A stretch of 64,000 nucleotides of DNA. It comes from Cyanophora paradoxa. Taxonomy: Eukaryota; Glaucocystophyceae; Cyanophorales; Cyanophoraceae. The DNA lies in assembly GCA_004431415.1 (NCBI GenBank), contig QPMI01000634.1:1-64000 (forward strand), in the 5' to 3' direction. The translations under genes and the position numbers were made by a program. Below the pieces are notes generated by a model. The model was not told where the DNA came from. It worked only from the letters and a program-made list of their open reading frames with translations, and ran no database searches. The number at the start of each line of letters is the position of its first letter. Within the stretch, counting starts at the first letter, position 1. Shown piece after piece: positions 29,241 through 41,818 of the stretch.

Positions 29241-32200
29241 TCACGTCGACTGGATTGAGGGATCCAGCCGGTAGCTGCGCGAAAGAAGTGTGAACAGGAG
29301 TAGGGTGAACGCGAGCAAGGATCTAGAATCTCGACGCACAGCACTGCCGGGCGGAACCGTCTGCTCGAAATCCGCAAGGACGGGCTCGTAGGGCCGGGCG
29401 CAGTTGCCCGATCCGCCACAGCCCGCCGCGATTGCCGCAGTGATGTTCGGCACAAGGTCGGGCATCATTGCTGAGCACGTTCCAAGGGCGATGGGAACAG
29501 GCATGGTCGTCGCTGGGCAGCCTCGCGGGGACGATGGATTCTGATCGATCTGCAAATTCATGCAGGTTCAAAGTGAGTTATTTCTCGAGTCGAGTGGTGG
29601 GCGGGCACGGTTCGCGCACGACGTTGATTTTGAAGGAACAAGAGCCGACGGGACCCGCGTTGGCGCGGTTCTCTGTGATGTTGAAGACGATGTCGTAGGA
29701 GCCCCCGTGGGGTGCGGCGGGGAGCGCCGCAGAAGGCCAACGAGGATTGTTGACGGCGTGGTACGCTGGGACCAGCGGCGTGCCCGGCGCGGGGGACTGC
29801 GTGACCGAAATATTGTTCCAGTTTCCTGCCAGGACGCACACATAAGATTTTGATTTACAGGACAATAATTATATAATAGGAAACAGCGTGGACCATGGAC
29901 ATAGGTGCGGAGGTCAGGCATTTGCGCCGCGCAGACGGTGATCCCGGTAACCTCGACGGATCCGAGCCTAGTCACGTTGATTTCTCGAGGGCACTGAATC
30001 TGATCGGGGAAATGTGCGAATACAAAAAAATCAGTATTTGAAGAGAACCCAGAATCTTAGAAATAAGCACCGGCCACGTCGTTGTGGGCTGGAAATCAAG
30101 GGCTCTGAAGCAAGTGCACGAGCTCGCGCAACCCGTCGAGGGTGTCGGGATGTGAACTTCGAAGCGTCAGGCAGAGGCGGCAGGACAATCCACTAAAATA
30201 TGAGCTCGCACCAGTGGCATTGATACGGTGCGCGAAAACATAGGATCCCCCGGAATAGGACGATTCGTCCGAGGTGGTGCGCCAGCCAGCGTAGAGAACA
30301 GGGTAGTCTCGGACGCCGATGTTGGTCAGCCCAAAGCCGGGGTACTCAAGCGTGGGTTTCACGACCGAATTGATGTCCTCCGGGCTGCTTCAACGTCAAG
30401 CGGAGCCAGGATTCACAAATTGACTTGCAATTGCAAGCTCACCCCGTGACGGAGTCGATCCGCTCATCCATCACTTCAACGCCCAACGAGTCGAACGATG
30501 CGATGTAGCTGGCCGCCGGGGTGCTGGCCGTGTGCAGCGAAACCACCAGACGCCAGAAACCGTACGCGTTCTTCACCACAGCAGCGGACTGTGGCTTGGC
30601 ACCAACGGTACCGGCCCGAATTGTGGCGAAAAGCGACCCCGTAGCCGAAGCGCCTGTCGCGTCAATCTGCCCGACAATTGCAAGCTGAGTACCGAAACGG
30701 AGCGAAGTCATGCGAGTTCGAACTAAGGCGCCGCACCTTCCAAGCAAGGACGTCCGAGGTCGTCTTCTGGACAAAGACGACCTGCAAAAGAGCGCGTTAC
30801 AACGTAACCAGTTGCATCGACCGCGATCACACCGCAGACGAAGGAAAACATTTAAAGCAAGAAACGAACGTAGAATACTGGCTTAGAGTTTACATCCTCC
30901 ACAGCAAGTGCAATTTGAACAGCTTGATAATAATCATAAGATCCGATCGCAAATGCTGGCACTCCGGCCGAACTACCAGTGAAGTTGTACACGGTCTGAA
31001 GATCGCTGCCTGCGAAGATCGTGGTTATATATCGGCGACGCTGGCATGAATACATTCTGGCACGCACCATCCGCAGCGAAGCTGAAAAGGCTGGGTTCCG
31101 GCGGCGATGATACCGCGTCGTACGGCGCGTACGCAAGTCCAATCCAGTACGCGCGGCCACCATGCGAGGCAAGCGCGTTGTGCGCGGGACAGTAATGGTA
31201 TCCTGTGAGGCTTTTAATGTTCAGATGATTGTACTTTGAAGTGCTGTATGCATACCACCGATGACCGTGCTCGCTGTTTTTGGAGGATGATTATAATTCC
31301 AAATGTCTCCGTTGAAGCTATAGAGGGTTTTGATCGTGTTCTGAGCGGGATCGGAGTGTAGAGACACGACGCCAAGCGCGATAATCATCCCGTTCATTGG
31401 CTCGGCTTGTCCGATGAAGAAGAGCGTGGACGCCGATCCAGCAGCGAGTGCGGCGGATGCAAAATTCGCCTTGCCGTTTCTGCCTCAAGGTCAACACGAC
31501 AAAACTACTGTCGGTATATGTAGATTCCGTGCGCACGCAAAGCCATACGCAGGTGCGGAGGAGCTGATCGCCGTAACCGCTGGAGCACCCGCAGCAGGAA
31601 GTGTTATGTGGCTGCCGTAACTGGCCGTGGCTGCAGCAGCTGCCGCACAACTGGTAAGGAAGCTTGAGACGCATACGCCCAGCTTTGGGCGCACTTGTGG
31701 AAGGACCCATGACGAGCGTGGATCCGCAGCTGCTGTTCACGCGATAGATGCCGTAGTAGCCACCGACGTAAAGATGTCCATCGAACGTCGAGTAGGCCAT
31801 GTCTGCGCGAAGATGTGAGCACCCACAGCTGTCTGCAGCTGCAGCTGGCATCCGGAACATGAACAAACCGTAGATATTGCGGAAGTCCGCGGTGGTTCCA
31901 GCTCCTGCGGCGCGCGAGGGTCATGATCAAGGCATGCATATGAGACTGCCCGAGAAGGCGTCAAATGTCAAACAACAACGACAGACCCTCTGTGCCGACC
32001 TGACCTCGGCCACTAGACCAGAAATCAGATAGGTAGAGGTACCGCCCAGCGCAGAAGAGCGATGCGCCCGGCGAAAGGGAGTCGGGGTTCGCCGGAAGAG
32101 TCGCCACGGCCGCAGCGCCCAGACCAGAGGGTGGAGGCGCAGCGGACGGCGAAGGCGAGGGGGAGGGCTCCGGCATAGGCGAGGACCTCCGGAAGTTATC

Positions 32201-35200
32201 TACGGTCGCATAAGCAATGTTTGCGGCATTATACGAAAGCTTTTTTTCTGATACGGTAAAGGTCGCCGCTCGGAAATCCCAAATATATATATATATATAG
32301 TGTGTTCGCACCAGTGACGTTGATACGGTGCGCGAACACATAGGATCCCCCATCGCGGTACGGGTCGTACGAGGTCGAGCTGGTGGTGGCGCGCCAGCCA
32401 GCATAGAGGACCGGGTAGTCACGGACGCCAATGTTGGTCAGTCCAAAGCCGGGGTACTCAAGCGTGGGTTTCGCGACCGAGTCGATGTCCTCCGGGCTGC
32501 TTCAGCGTCATGCGGAGCCAGGATTCACGAATCGATTCGCAAGCTCACCCCGTGACAGATTCGATCCGCTCTTCCATCACTTCGACGCCCGAGGAGTCGA
32601 ACGACGCGATGTAGCTGGCCGCCGGAGTGCTGGCCGTGTGCAGCGAGACCACCAGACGCCAGTAGCCGTACGCGTTCTTCACCACGGCAGCGGACAGTGG
32701 CTTGGCGCCGACGGTACCGGTCCGAATTGTGGCGAAGAGCGACCCCGTAGCCGAAGCGCCTGTTGCGTCAATCTGCCCGACAAGCTGAGTTCCAAAACGA
32801 AGCGAAGTTTTGATTGACCAAATTCGAAGCAAGGCGCCAGGCCACACCTTCCAAGCAAGGACGTCCGACGTCGTCTGCTGGACAAAGACGACCTGCAAGA
32901 GAGCGCGTTACGACCAGTTACATCTACCGCGATCACACCGCAGCCACAGACGAAAAAAGCAAGAAACGAACGTAGAATACTGGCTTAGAGTTGACATCTT
33001 CCACAGAAAGTGCAATTGGAACAGCTGCATAATTTGCGAATGCTGGCATTCCAGCCGAACTACCAGTGAAGTCGTACACGGTCTGAAGATCACTGCCTGC
33101 GAAGATCGTGGTTATATCTTGGCGACGCTGGCGCCGGCATGAATAAATTCTGGCACGCACCATCCGCAGCGAAGCTGAAAAGGCTGGGTTCCGGCGGTGT
33201 TCCAGACGCCACGTACGGAATTCCAATCCAGTAAGCGCGGCCGCCATGCGAGGCAAGCGCGTTGTGCGCGGGACAGTAATGGTATCCTGCGAGGCTGTTA
33301 ACGTTCAGATGATTGTACTCTGTGGAGTGCCGTCGACGTCTGCGTACCACCGATGACCGTGCTCGCCTCTTGCCTGTCTACACCGAAGGTATAGAAGGTT
33401 TTGATCGTGTTCTGAGCGGGATCGGAGTGTAGAGACACGACGCCAATCGCATATATGAGCCAGGCAATTGAATCGGCTTGTCCGATGAAAAAGAGCGTGG
33501 ACGCCGAGCCAGCAGCGAGTGCGGCGGATGCAAAAGAACCCTTGCCGTTTCTGCATCAACGTCAACACGACAGAATCGCCGCCAGTCTTTGTGGATTTCG
33601 TGCGCACGCAAAGCCATACGCAGGTGCGGAGGAGCTGATCGCCGTAACCGCTGGAGCACCCGCAGCAGGAAGTTTCAAGTAGTTGTTGTCTAATCTGAAC
33701 GTGGCTGCAGCAGCTGCCCATGCCGCACAACTAGTAAGGAAGCTGAGGACGCAGATGCAAGCTTTGGGCGCACTTGTGGAAGGACCCATGACAAGCGTAG
33801 ATCCGCAGCTGCTGTTCACGCGATAGATGCCGTAGTAGCCACCGACGTAAAGATGTCCATCGAACGTTGAGTATGCCATGTCTGCGCGAATATGTGAGCG
33901 CCCGCAGCTGTCTGGTATCCGGAACATAAACAAACCGTAGATATTTCGGAAGTCCGCGGTGGTTCCGGCTCCTGCGGCGCGCGAGGGTCAAGGCGTGAGA
34001 CGGCCGGAGAAGGCGTCAAAATTCATGATCAAACAACAAAGACAGACCCTCTGTGCCGACCGGGCTATTGTACCCGACCCCGGATGAGAGGTACTGCCCA
34101 GCGCAGAAGAGCGATGCGCCCGGCGAGAGGGAGACGGGGTCCGCCGGGGGAGTCGCCACGGCTGCGGCCCCCAAACCGGAGGGCAGGATAAGCAAAGCTA
34201 GCTATATAGCGCTTGCGGTATTGAAATAAAGCTTCTGTCTAATCCGGTAAATTACAGGTCGCCGCTCGGGAATCTCAACTCGCACCAGTGCTGTTGATAC
34301 GGTGCGCGAACACATAGGAGCCGGGCGGGTTGTACGAGTTCGAGCTGGCGGTGGCGCTCCAGCCAGCATAGAGAACCGGGTAGTCGCGGTCGCCGATGTT
34401 GGTCAGTCCAAGGCCAAGGTACTCGAGCGTGGGTTTCGCGACCGAATCGATGTCCTCCGGGCTGCTTCAGCGTCATGCGGAGCCAGGATTCACGAATCGA
34501 TTCGCAAGCTCACCCCGTGACAGATTCGATCCGCTCTTCCATCACTTCGACGCCCGAGGAGTCGAACGACGCGATGTAGCTGGCCGCCGGAGTGCTGGCC
34601 GTGTGCAGCGAGACCACCAGACGCCAGAAGCCGTACGCGTTCTTCACCACGGCAGCGGACAGTGGCTTGGCGCCGACGGTACCGGTCCGAATTGTGGCGA
34701 AGAGCGACCCCGTAGCCGAAGCGCCTGTCGCGTCAATCTGCCCGACAATTGCAAGCTGAGTACCGAAACGGAGCGAAGTCATGCGAGTTCGAACTAAGGC
34801 GCCGCACCTTCCAAGCAAGGACGTCCGAGGTCGTCTTCTGGACAAAGACGACCTGCAAAAGAGCGCGTTACAACGTAACCAGTTGCATCGACCGCGATCA
34901 CACCGCAGACGAAGGAAAACATTTAAAGCAAGAAACGAACGTAGAATACTGGCTTAGAGTTTACATCCTCCACAGCAAGTGCAATTTGAACAGCTTGATA
35001 ATAATCATAAGATCCGATCGCAAATGCTGGCATTCCGGCTGAACTACCGGTGAAGTTGTAAACGGTCTGAAGATCGCTGCCTGCGAAGAACGTGGTTATA
35101 TATCGGCGACGCTGGCATGAATACATTCTGGTACGCACCATCCGCAGCGAAGCTGAAAAGGCTGGGTTCCGGCGGCGATGATACCGCGTCGTACGGCGCG

Positions 35201-36374
35201 TACGCAAGTCCAATCCAGTACGCGCGGCCACCATGCGAGGCAAGCGCGTTGTGCGCGGGACAGTAATGGTATCCTGTGAGGCTTTTAATGTTCAGATGAT
35301 TGTACTTTGAAGTGCTGTATGCATACCACCGATGACCGTGCTCGCTGTTTTTGGAGGATGATTATAATTCCAAATGTCTCCGTTGAAGCTATAGAGGGTT
35401 TTGATCGTGTTCTGAGCGGGATCGGAGTGTAGAGACACGACGCCAAGCGCGATAATCATCCCGTTCATTGGCTCGGCTTGTCCGATGAAGAAGAGCGTGG
35501 ACGCCGATCCAGCAGCGAGTGCGGCGGATGCAAAATTCGCCTTGCCGTTTCTGCCTCAAGGTCAACACGACAAAACTACTGTCGGTATATGTAGATTCCG
35601 TGCGCACGCAAAGCCATACGCAGGTGCGGAGGAGCTGATCGCCGTAACCGCTGGAGCACCCGCAGCAGGAAGTGTTATGTGGCTGCCGTAACTGGCCGTG
35701 GCTGCAGCAGCTGCCGCACAACCGGTAAGGAAACTGAGGACGCATACGCCAGCTTTGGGCGCACCCGTGGAAGGACCCATGACGAGCGTGGATCCGCAGC
35801 TGCTGTTCACGCGATAGATGCCGTAATAGCCACCGACATACAGATGTCCATCGAACGTCGAGTATGCCATGTCTGCGCGAAGATGTGAGCGCCCGCAGTT
35901 GTCTGGTATCGGAACATAAACAAACCGTAGATATTTCGGAAGTCCGCGGTGGTTCCGGCTCCTGCGGCGCGCGAGGGTCAAGGCGTGAGACTGCCCGAGA
36001 AGGCGTCAAATGTCAAACAACAAAGACAGACCCTCTGTGCCGACCTGCTCTTGGGCATACCCGGACGAGAGGTACTGCCCAGCGCAGAAGAGCGATGCGC
36101 CCGGCGAGAGGGAGTCCGGGTCCGCCGGGGAAGTTGCCGCCGCGGAAACTGCGGAGTGCGCGCATGAGTGACCAAGACCAGACCATGCGCATGCACGCAT
36201 TAATATTCTCGATCGCGATCGCCAGTCGGCACATTCTCGAGTATACGTAGGCACATTCGCGTTTTCGCCCAGGCCTAGGGGCTCTCATGACCATGTTCGC
36301 GCACCGACGAAGAGCGCGATGGTGAGCGAGGCGACGACGACCCGCAGCGCAATCGCGCATCCGGCCGCGCCCAT
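29241..36374 (-). CDS. Multi-exon surface protein: signal peptide, three tandem modules, HYR-like domain, hydrophobic tail
   Basis: Read on the minus strand. The start ATG at 36374 gives MGAAGCAIALRVVVASLTIA, a good signal peptide, in a short exon ending near 36305. Three module sets follow (C, B, A), each of about seven exons, including DGHLYVGGYYGIYRV, SASTLFFIGQAEP, ASHGGRAYWIGI, SVEDVNSKPVFYVRF and ASFDSSGVEVMEERI. The repeating strands suggest a beta-propeller. Ser/Pro or Ala/Pro linkers separate the modules. The end (about 29990-29580) has QCPREINVT and VGSCSFKINVV, the landmarks of an HYR (hyalin) domain, and then a last hydrophobic stretch (LLAFTLLLFTLL) close to the stop, fitting a membrane or GPI anchor. 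The view that this is one gene and not three is my inference: only module C has a signal peptide. Exon borders are approximate. Confidence 0.6.
30190..32180 (-). repeat. Module A of the surface-protein gene
   Basis: Third module. It is joined to module B by a Pro/Ser linker (PEPSPSPSPSAAPPPSGLGA, near 32170-32110) and lacks a signal peptide. The intron before it carries a TATATA run near 32283-32300. Confidence 0.68.
32300..34210 (-). repeat. Module B of the surface-protein gene
   Basis: Second module, with the same exon order as C and A but the most diverged of the three in its centre (33000-33700). It has no signal-peptide exon; its first exon begins near 34190 with a PSGLGAAAVAT linker. 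Confidence 0.68.
34270..36150 (-). repeat. Module C of the surface-protein gene
   Basis: First module after the signal peptide. It is a mosaic: 34510 to about 34735 matches module B (offset 1965), about 34735-35760 matches module A (offset 4071) almost exactly, and beyond that it is B-like again. Confidence 0.7.
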
Positions 36375-36512
36375 GGCTTCTGCCGCAGTACTAGTGCCTG
36401 TCGCGACTCGCGCGATATCGATGGCTCAGCGGCTGCTGCTGCGAGCGCTAGGCGCCCCTAGCCAAGTTACCGGTACCCTAGTCAGCGGCTGCTGCTGCGA
36501 ATTCGAACAATA

Positions 36513-36729
36513 CTGTCAATGTACTATGTTAGACGGGTATTTTGTTAGACGTTTGTCCACCCATCACAATAGACGTGGACAAAGTTAGACGAGGTGCTGG
36601 CCGCTCCATACAGGCGGCACTATGGTATACCCCCTTTAGGCACAGTTAGACGGGGATTAAGTTAGACGAATGGGTTACCTCGTCTATCCGCGCCTAACTT
36701 TGTACTCGTCTAACATAGTACATTGACAG
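36513..36729. mobile_element. Mariner-like MITE, 217 bases, TA target
   Basis: Perfect 23-base inverted ends at 36513-36535 (begins CTGTCAATGTACTATG) and 36707-36729, flanked on both sides by TA. Four or more TTAGACG units inside form subterminal repeats. No ORF. The TA flank and size fit a Tc1/mariner-derived MITE. Confidence 0.85.
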
Positions 36730-37130
36730 TATCGATCGAGAATTCGAAGATCTTCTCTTCTCTTCAAGATGGCCGGTAATTTACCAAAAAAAAAAAATTC
36801 AAGATAGAACCGTTGAATTCTAATTTTCTCGAGATCTCGCGATCGCGATCGCGATTCGCGAGTCGTACAGTCTCGTAGTACTCGTACAGATCTAGAGTCG
36901 TACTACCGTAAAACACTTAATTAATGCGCCCGATATTTGTTTTCCAGTATGGGTGAGGCCTTCGATCCGGCCCCACACTGTGACAGTATGGGTGAGCCTC
37001 CGTAGAACACTTAAGTAATGCGCGCACTTAATTAATGCGCCCCCTAATTAATGCGTTTTCCGGGGGATCCGCTAGCAGAACGCATTAATTCGGGGGCGCA
37101 TTAATATCAAAACCCTTAGAAACTGCAGTA
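36730..37130. other. Gene-poor AT/GC mosaic
   Basis: No gene seen. It contains GATCGCGATCGCGAT runs, two copies of CAGTATGGGTGAG and several GCATTAAT(T) units joined to GGGGGCGC, the last of which recurs near 40925. Confidence 0.5.
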
Positions 37131-37430
37131 TCAGGCGAAGCCTCTTTCTCAAACCCAAAAACCGCCGAGCGAAATTCCTTTTTTAACCTTTTTTTCCACT
37201 CAAGATCCCCCCTGCTAAATAATTTCCGTGTCACACTCCCTCGAGGCAGAATTATTAATTCTGCCTCGACACGGACGCGATGCCTCTTTCTCAAACCCAA
37301 AAACCGCCGAGCGAAATTCCTTTTTTAACCTTTTTTTCCACTCAAGATCCCCCCTGCTAAATAATTTCCGTGTCACACTCCCTCGAGGCAGAATTATTAA
37401 TTCTGCCTCGACACGGACGCGATTAATGGA
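37131..37430. repeat. Tandem pair of 0.14 kb units with a palindrome
   Basis: Two adjacent units run from TCTCAAACCCAAAAACC to GACACGGACGCGAT. Each holds an interrupted palindrome: GAGGCAGAATTA, one T, and its reverse complement. A third unit lies at about 39245-39390. Confidence 0.75.
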
Positions 37431-39960
37431 CATTACACAGTTGCCCGAACCCCCACAGACCCCTCTAGATCCATTTTTAGCGTCCTGGCTCCCCTAAGAC
37501 GACCGCTCGCCCGTGGGCGTCGCGCGAAATCGAATTTCCCTCTGGATCAATTCCGGTACTTAACCTCCGACAAATGCAGTCCGAGTCAGAAGGTGGGACC
37601 CGGTCCCGCCCGGTCCCGCGACGAAATCGCGCCAGAGAGACCCCAGAACGATACAGAATGCCGCGCGAGGGCGAGCGCATCGCCGCAAGCTCGATTTCAA
37701 GCGCCGTCGGCGCTCCAGTGCGAACAGTCGGCCGAAATTTGATCCGGCCGGTTCCGCCCGGTCCCCCGACGCGCGCAATGCATGCCTACGGGCGCGCATA
37801 GACATAGCAGCGCCTGCGCACCCCCGAAATCCGCTTTTCGGAGCCGGAAGAGCGCAGGAAGGTACCCGACGGCAAAAATTCGATCCTAGACAGGCCCGGA
37901 GATCTTTCCGCGCGCCCACGCCGCGGCGCATGCGCGGAGCAATAGTATAAACATTTGAGATGTAGAAGAAGCCTTCCGCACGGTCTCTAAATGCGCCGGG
38001 CCGCGAGGACCCAGCCGACCCCGGAAATTCGATCCTGGACGGACCTGCACAACTTTCCGCGCGCCCTCGCATCCTCACGCGAGCGCTTCGCTACAATTTT
38101 CAGTTGACTCCTTTTTAAAGCTTTTCGCAAGGTCTGCAGGCGCGACACGGCACGAGAACCCAGCCGACGCAAAAATTCGATCCTGGACATACCCGACGGC
38201 AAAAATTCGATCCTAGACAGGCCCGGAGATCTTTCCGCGCGCCCACGCCGCGGCGCATGCGCGGAACGATAGCATAAGCATTTGAGATGTAGAAGAAGCC
38301 TTCCGCACGGTCTCTAAATGCACCAGGCCGCGAGGACCCACCCGACCCCGGAAATTCGATCCTCGACGGACCTGCACAACTTTCCGCGCGCCCTCGCATC
38401 CTCACGCGAGCGCATCGCTACAATTTTCAGTTGACTCCTTTTTAAAGCTTTTCGCAAGCTCTGCAGGCGCGACAGGGCACGAGAACCCAGCCGACGCAAA
38501 AATTCGATCCTGGCCACGCCTGCACATCTTTCCGCACGCGCTCGCCTCCGCAGCCCCGCACATCGATGCTATATGCATTCGAGATTCTGTTTAAGCGATT
38601 CTCTGTGCATGCGCCTGGCCGCGAGAACCTCGCCCCTCCCGGGCCTCCTTCCCAACAATATTATAAAAATAAACTCCTCAAAATTCGATCCTTCACGGAC
38701 GCGCACGTCTTTCCGCGCGCCCTCGAGATCTGCACTGCCAGATAATTATTAATTAGATCTTCCCCAGATCGATCTTCGAGTATATAATTATAGTTATATC
38801 CCGTCTCAGCAGCCCGGCGCCCTTCCTCAGTTCTCGATCGAGACCTCCGACGACGCGACAGGGCGCAAGAATCCAGGTGACCCCGAAAATTCGATCCTTC
38901 ACGGACGCGCACCGCGGCGCACGTCTTTCGGCGCGCCCTCGACATCTGCACTGCCAGATAATTGTTAATTAGATCTGCCCCAGGTCGATCTTCGAGTATA
39001 TAATTATAGTTATATCCCGTCTCAGCAGCCCGGCGCCCTTCCTCAGTTCTCGATCGAGACCTCCGACGACGCGACAGGGCGCAACAATCCAGGTGACCCC
39101 GAAAATTCGATCCTTCACGGACGCGCACCGCGGCGCACGTCTGTCGGCGCGCCCTCGAGATCTGCACTGCCAGATAATTATTAATTAGATCTGCCCCAGG
39201 TCGATCAGGCGAAGCCTCTTTCAGGCGAAGCCTCTTCAGGCGAAGCCTCTTTCTCAAACCCAAAAACCGCCGAGCGAAATTCCTTTTTTAACCTTTTTTT
39301 CAACTCGAGATCTCCCCTGCTAAATAATTTCCGTATCGCACTCCCTCGAGGCAGAATTATTAATTCTGCCTCGACACGGACGCGATTGATGGACATTACA
39401 CAGCTGCCCGAACCCCCACAGACCCCTCTAGATCCATTTTTAGCGTCCTAGCTCCCCTAAGACGACCGCTCCCCCGTGGGCGTCGCGCGAACATCGAATT
39501 TCCCTCTGGATCAATTCCGGTACTTAACCTCCGACAAATGCAGTCCGAGTCAGAAGGTGGGACCCGGTCCCGCCCGGTCCCGCGACGAAATCGCGCCAGA
39601 GAGACCCCAGAACGATACAGAATGCCGCGCGAGGGCGAGCGCATCGCCGCAAGCTCGATTTCAAGCGCCGTCGGCGCTCCAGTGCGAACAGTCGGCCGAA
39701 ATTTGATCCGGCCGGTTCCGCCCGGTCCCCCGACGCGCGCAATCCATGCGTACTGGCGCGCATAGACATAGCACGGCCTGCCCACCCCCGAAATCCGCTT
39801 TTCGGAGCCGCAACAGCGCAGGAAGGTACCCGGCCCGATGGCAAAAATTCGATCCTGCACGGGCCCGGACGTCGACATCTTTCCGCGCGCCCACGCCGCG
39901 GCGCATGCGCGGAACGATAGCATAAGCATTTGAGATGTAGAAGAAGCCTTCCGCACGCTT
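37431..39960. repeat. 1.96 kb duplication including palindrome unit and flanking sequence
   Basis: Sequence from about 37131 to 37960 recurs at about 39236-39930 with an offset of 1963-1964 bases (for example CGGTCCCGCCCGGTCCC at 37600 and 39564). Open frames within it are not supported as genes. Confidence 0.72.
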
Positions 39961-40620
39961 TACAGATGCGCGGGGCCGCGGGGACCCGGCCCAGCCCACC
40001 CCGAAAATTCGATCCTCTACAGACCTGCACATCTTTCCGCGCGCCCTCGCATCCTCGCGCATGCGCATCGCTACAATATTCATTTGAGATTTTATCAAAG
40101 CCTTCGACAAGCTTCGAACACGCCGAAGACCACGAGAACCCAGCCGACGGCAAAAATTCGATCCTGCACGGACCCGGACATCTTTCTGCGCGCCCACGCC
40201 GCGGCACATGCGCGGGACAATAGCATATATATGCATGTGAAATGTAGACAAAGCCTTCCGCATGCTTTACAGATGCGCCGGGCCGCGAGAACCCAGCCAA
40301 CCCCGAAAGTTCGATCTTGCACGGACCTGCACAGCTTTCCGCACGCCCTCGCATGCTCACGCATGGGCATCGCTACAGTATTCATTTGAGCTCTTTGTAA
40401 AGCTTTGCGCGAGCTCTGCGGACGCGACAGGGCGCGGCAATCCAGCCGACGCAAAAATTCGATCCTGGGCACGCCTGCACATCTTTCCGCGCGCCCTCGC
40501 CTCCGCAGACCTGCACATCGATGCTATATGCGTTCGAGATTCTTTTTAAGCGATTCGCAAGCTCTGTGCATGCGCCTGGCCGCGAGAACCTCGCCCCTCC
40601 CGGGCCTCCTTCCCAACAAT
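37860..40620. repeat. Satellite-like array with AAATTCGATCCT core
   Basis: At least thirteen copies of AAAATTCGATCCT followed by a CACGGACCTGCAC-like block and TTTCCGCGCGCCC, spaced mostly 100-210 bases apart, are interleaved with the duplication above. The copies differ in details, so the array is old. No gene is supported in it. Confidence 0.75.
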
Positions 40621-41155
40621 ATTATATAATTAATCTCCTCTCAATCTAGATCGATCTGCTCCACCCTTTAATTATTTCCTCGCTCAGTACATCATGGCAT
40701 TAATATTCCTCTAGCCGACCAGCGCTAGCTGGACTGGCCGTCAGCCAGCCAGCTTCTAGCCAGAAAGCTGTTCGCGATCGGCCAGGCCGCTGGCCAGTGC
40801 CCTATAGGCCTACTGTGACAGCCGCGAGGGCGTCCGCGAGGCTTCGCCGTACTTAGTGCTCCGCAGGAGCACGGATCTTGTATATGTACCCCCCCCAGCT
40901 GCAGCGAAAAAGCTTCAAAACGCATTAATTCGGGGGCGCATTATTAGCCATGTGTTTAGTGCATCAATTAAGTGTTTTAGTGTTTTACGGTATATCCCTA
41001 TCGCGGACTGTCGACGTCGGACCGTCGGACCTCGGACCGTCGACTCGAGAGTCTGCATGCGCGGAAAATTTTCTCGCTCGCGTGGGGCACAGCCTCACAG
41101 CCTCGAGTTACAGCCGACTCACAGCCCTGAGTCACAGGCCGCACAGCAGCACAGG
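40621..41155. other. Gene-poor region with GGCCAGC repeats
   Basis: No gene seen. Repeated CCAGC/GGCCAG words occur at 40710-40805 and a further CGCATTAATTCGGGGGCGCA copy near 40920. Confidence 0.5.
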
Positions 41156-41818
41156 CAGTGCTGTCATTATAATGTACGTTTTTAATTAATGACATTATTT
41201 AATGTCCATTAAGTACATTAATTATAAACCGGCGTAAATAATGGACATTATTTAATGTGGGTGGTTATTTTTGGCGCGACGTCTTTCGGCGAATCTAGAG
41301 CGTAGAAGTTGATCTCCGACCTTCTAACAGCTTAACAGAGCCGCCGGAACGCTTCAAATCACTTTCGGAGCGGTTCTTGCTGCCTTCAGAGAGGTCGACG
41401 TGTTGGAGGGGGGGTACATCGACCCCATCCCTTAGGCGTGGCGGAGCTGAAGGGGGGCGCACGATCAACGCTCAAACGTTCTATATAAGCCGATAAACAC
41501 TTTTTAACACTAAGGAAGGCTTTACAAGCTTCGGAAGGCTTAGTTGAGGTGCTGGATGAGTCTCAGTGAGGCCTTCCTGGGGCTCCAGGCCATCTCCAGC
41601 CTTCCAGGAGGGTCATAAACGACTCCAGGTGGCTTCTAGATGCATTAGACATGCTTTTGAGACGTTTAGATAGCGTTCACAGCGCCAAAGACGAGCGGAA
41701 AGTGCGTTTGAACGTAATTAATGTGTATTTAATATAATAATACATTATAATGCATTATAATGCCTCATTAAATAATGCCCGACCTCCCGTACGCGTGTCC
41801 ATTATAATGACAGCACTG
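41156..41818. mobile_element. Candidate non-autonomous element with 19-base inverted ends
   Basis: cagtgctgtcattataatg at 41156-41174 and its exact reverse complement at 41800-41818. Repeated ATTATTTAATG words lie near the ends. There is no transposase frame and no clear target duplication, so this is only a candidate. Confidence 0.55.

Noticed and set aside
30096-36250. Many short ORFs on both strands of the surface-protein locus
   Set aside because: They are exons read through into introns or opposite-strand shadows; equal offsets (4071, 1965) show that they repeat only because the modules repeat.
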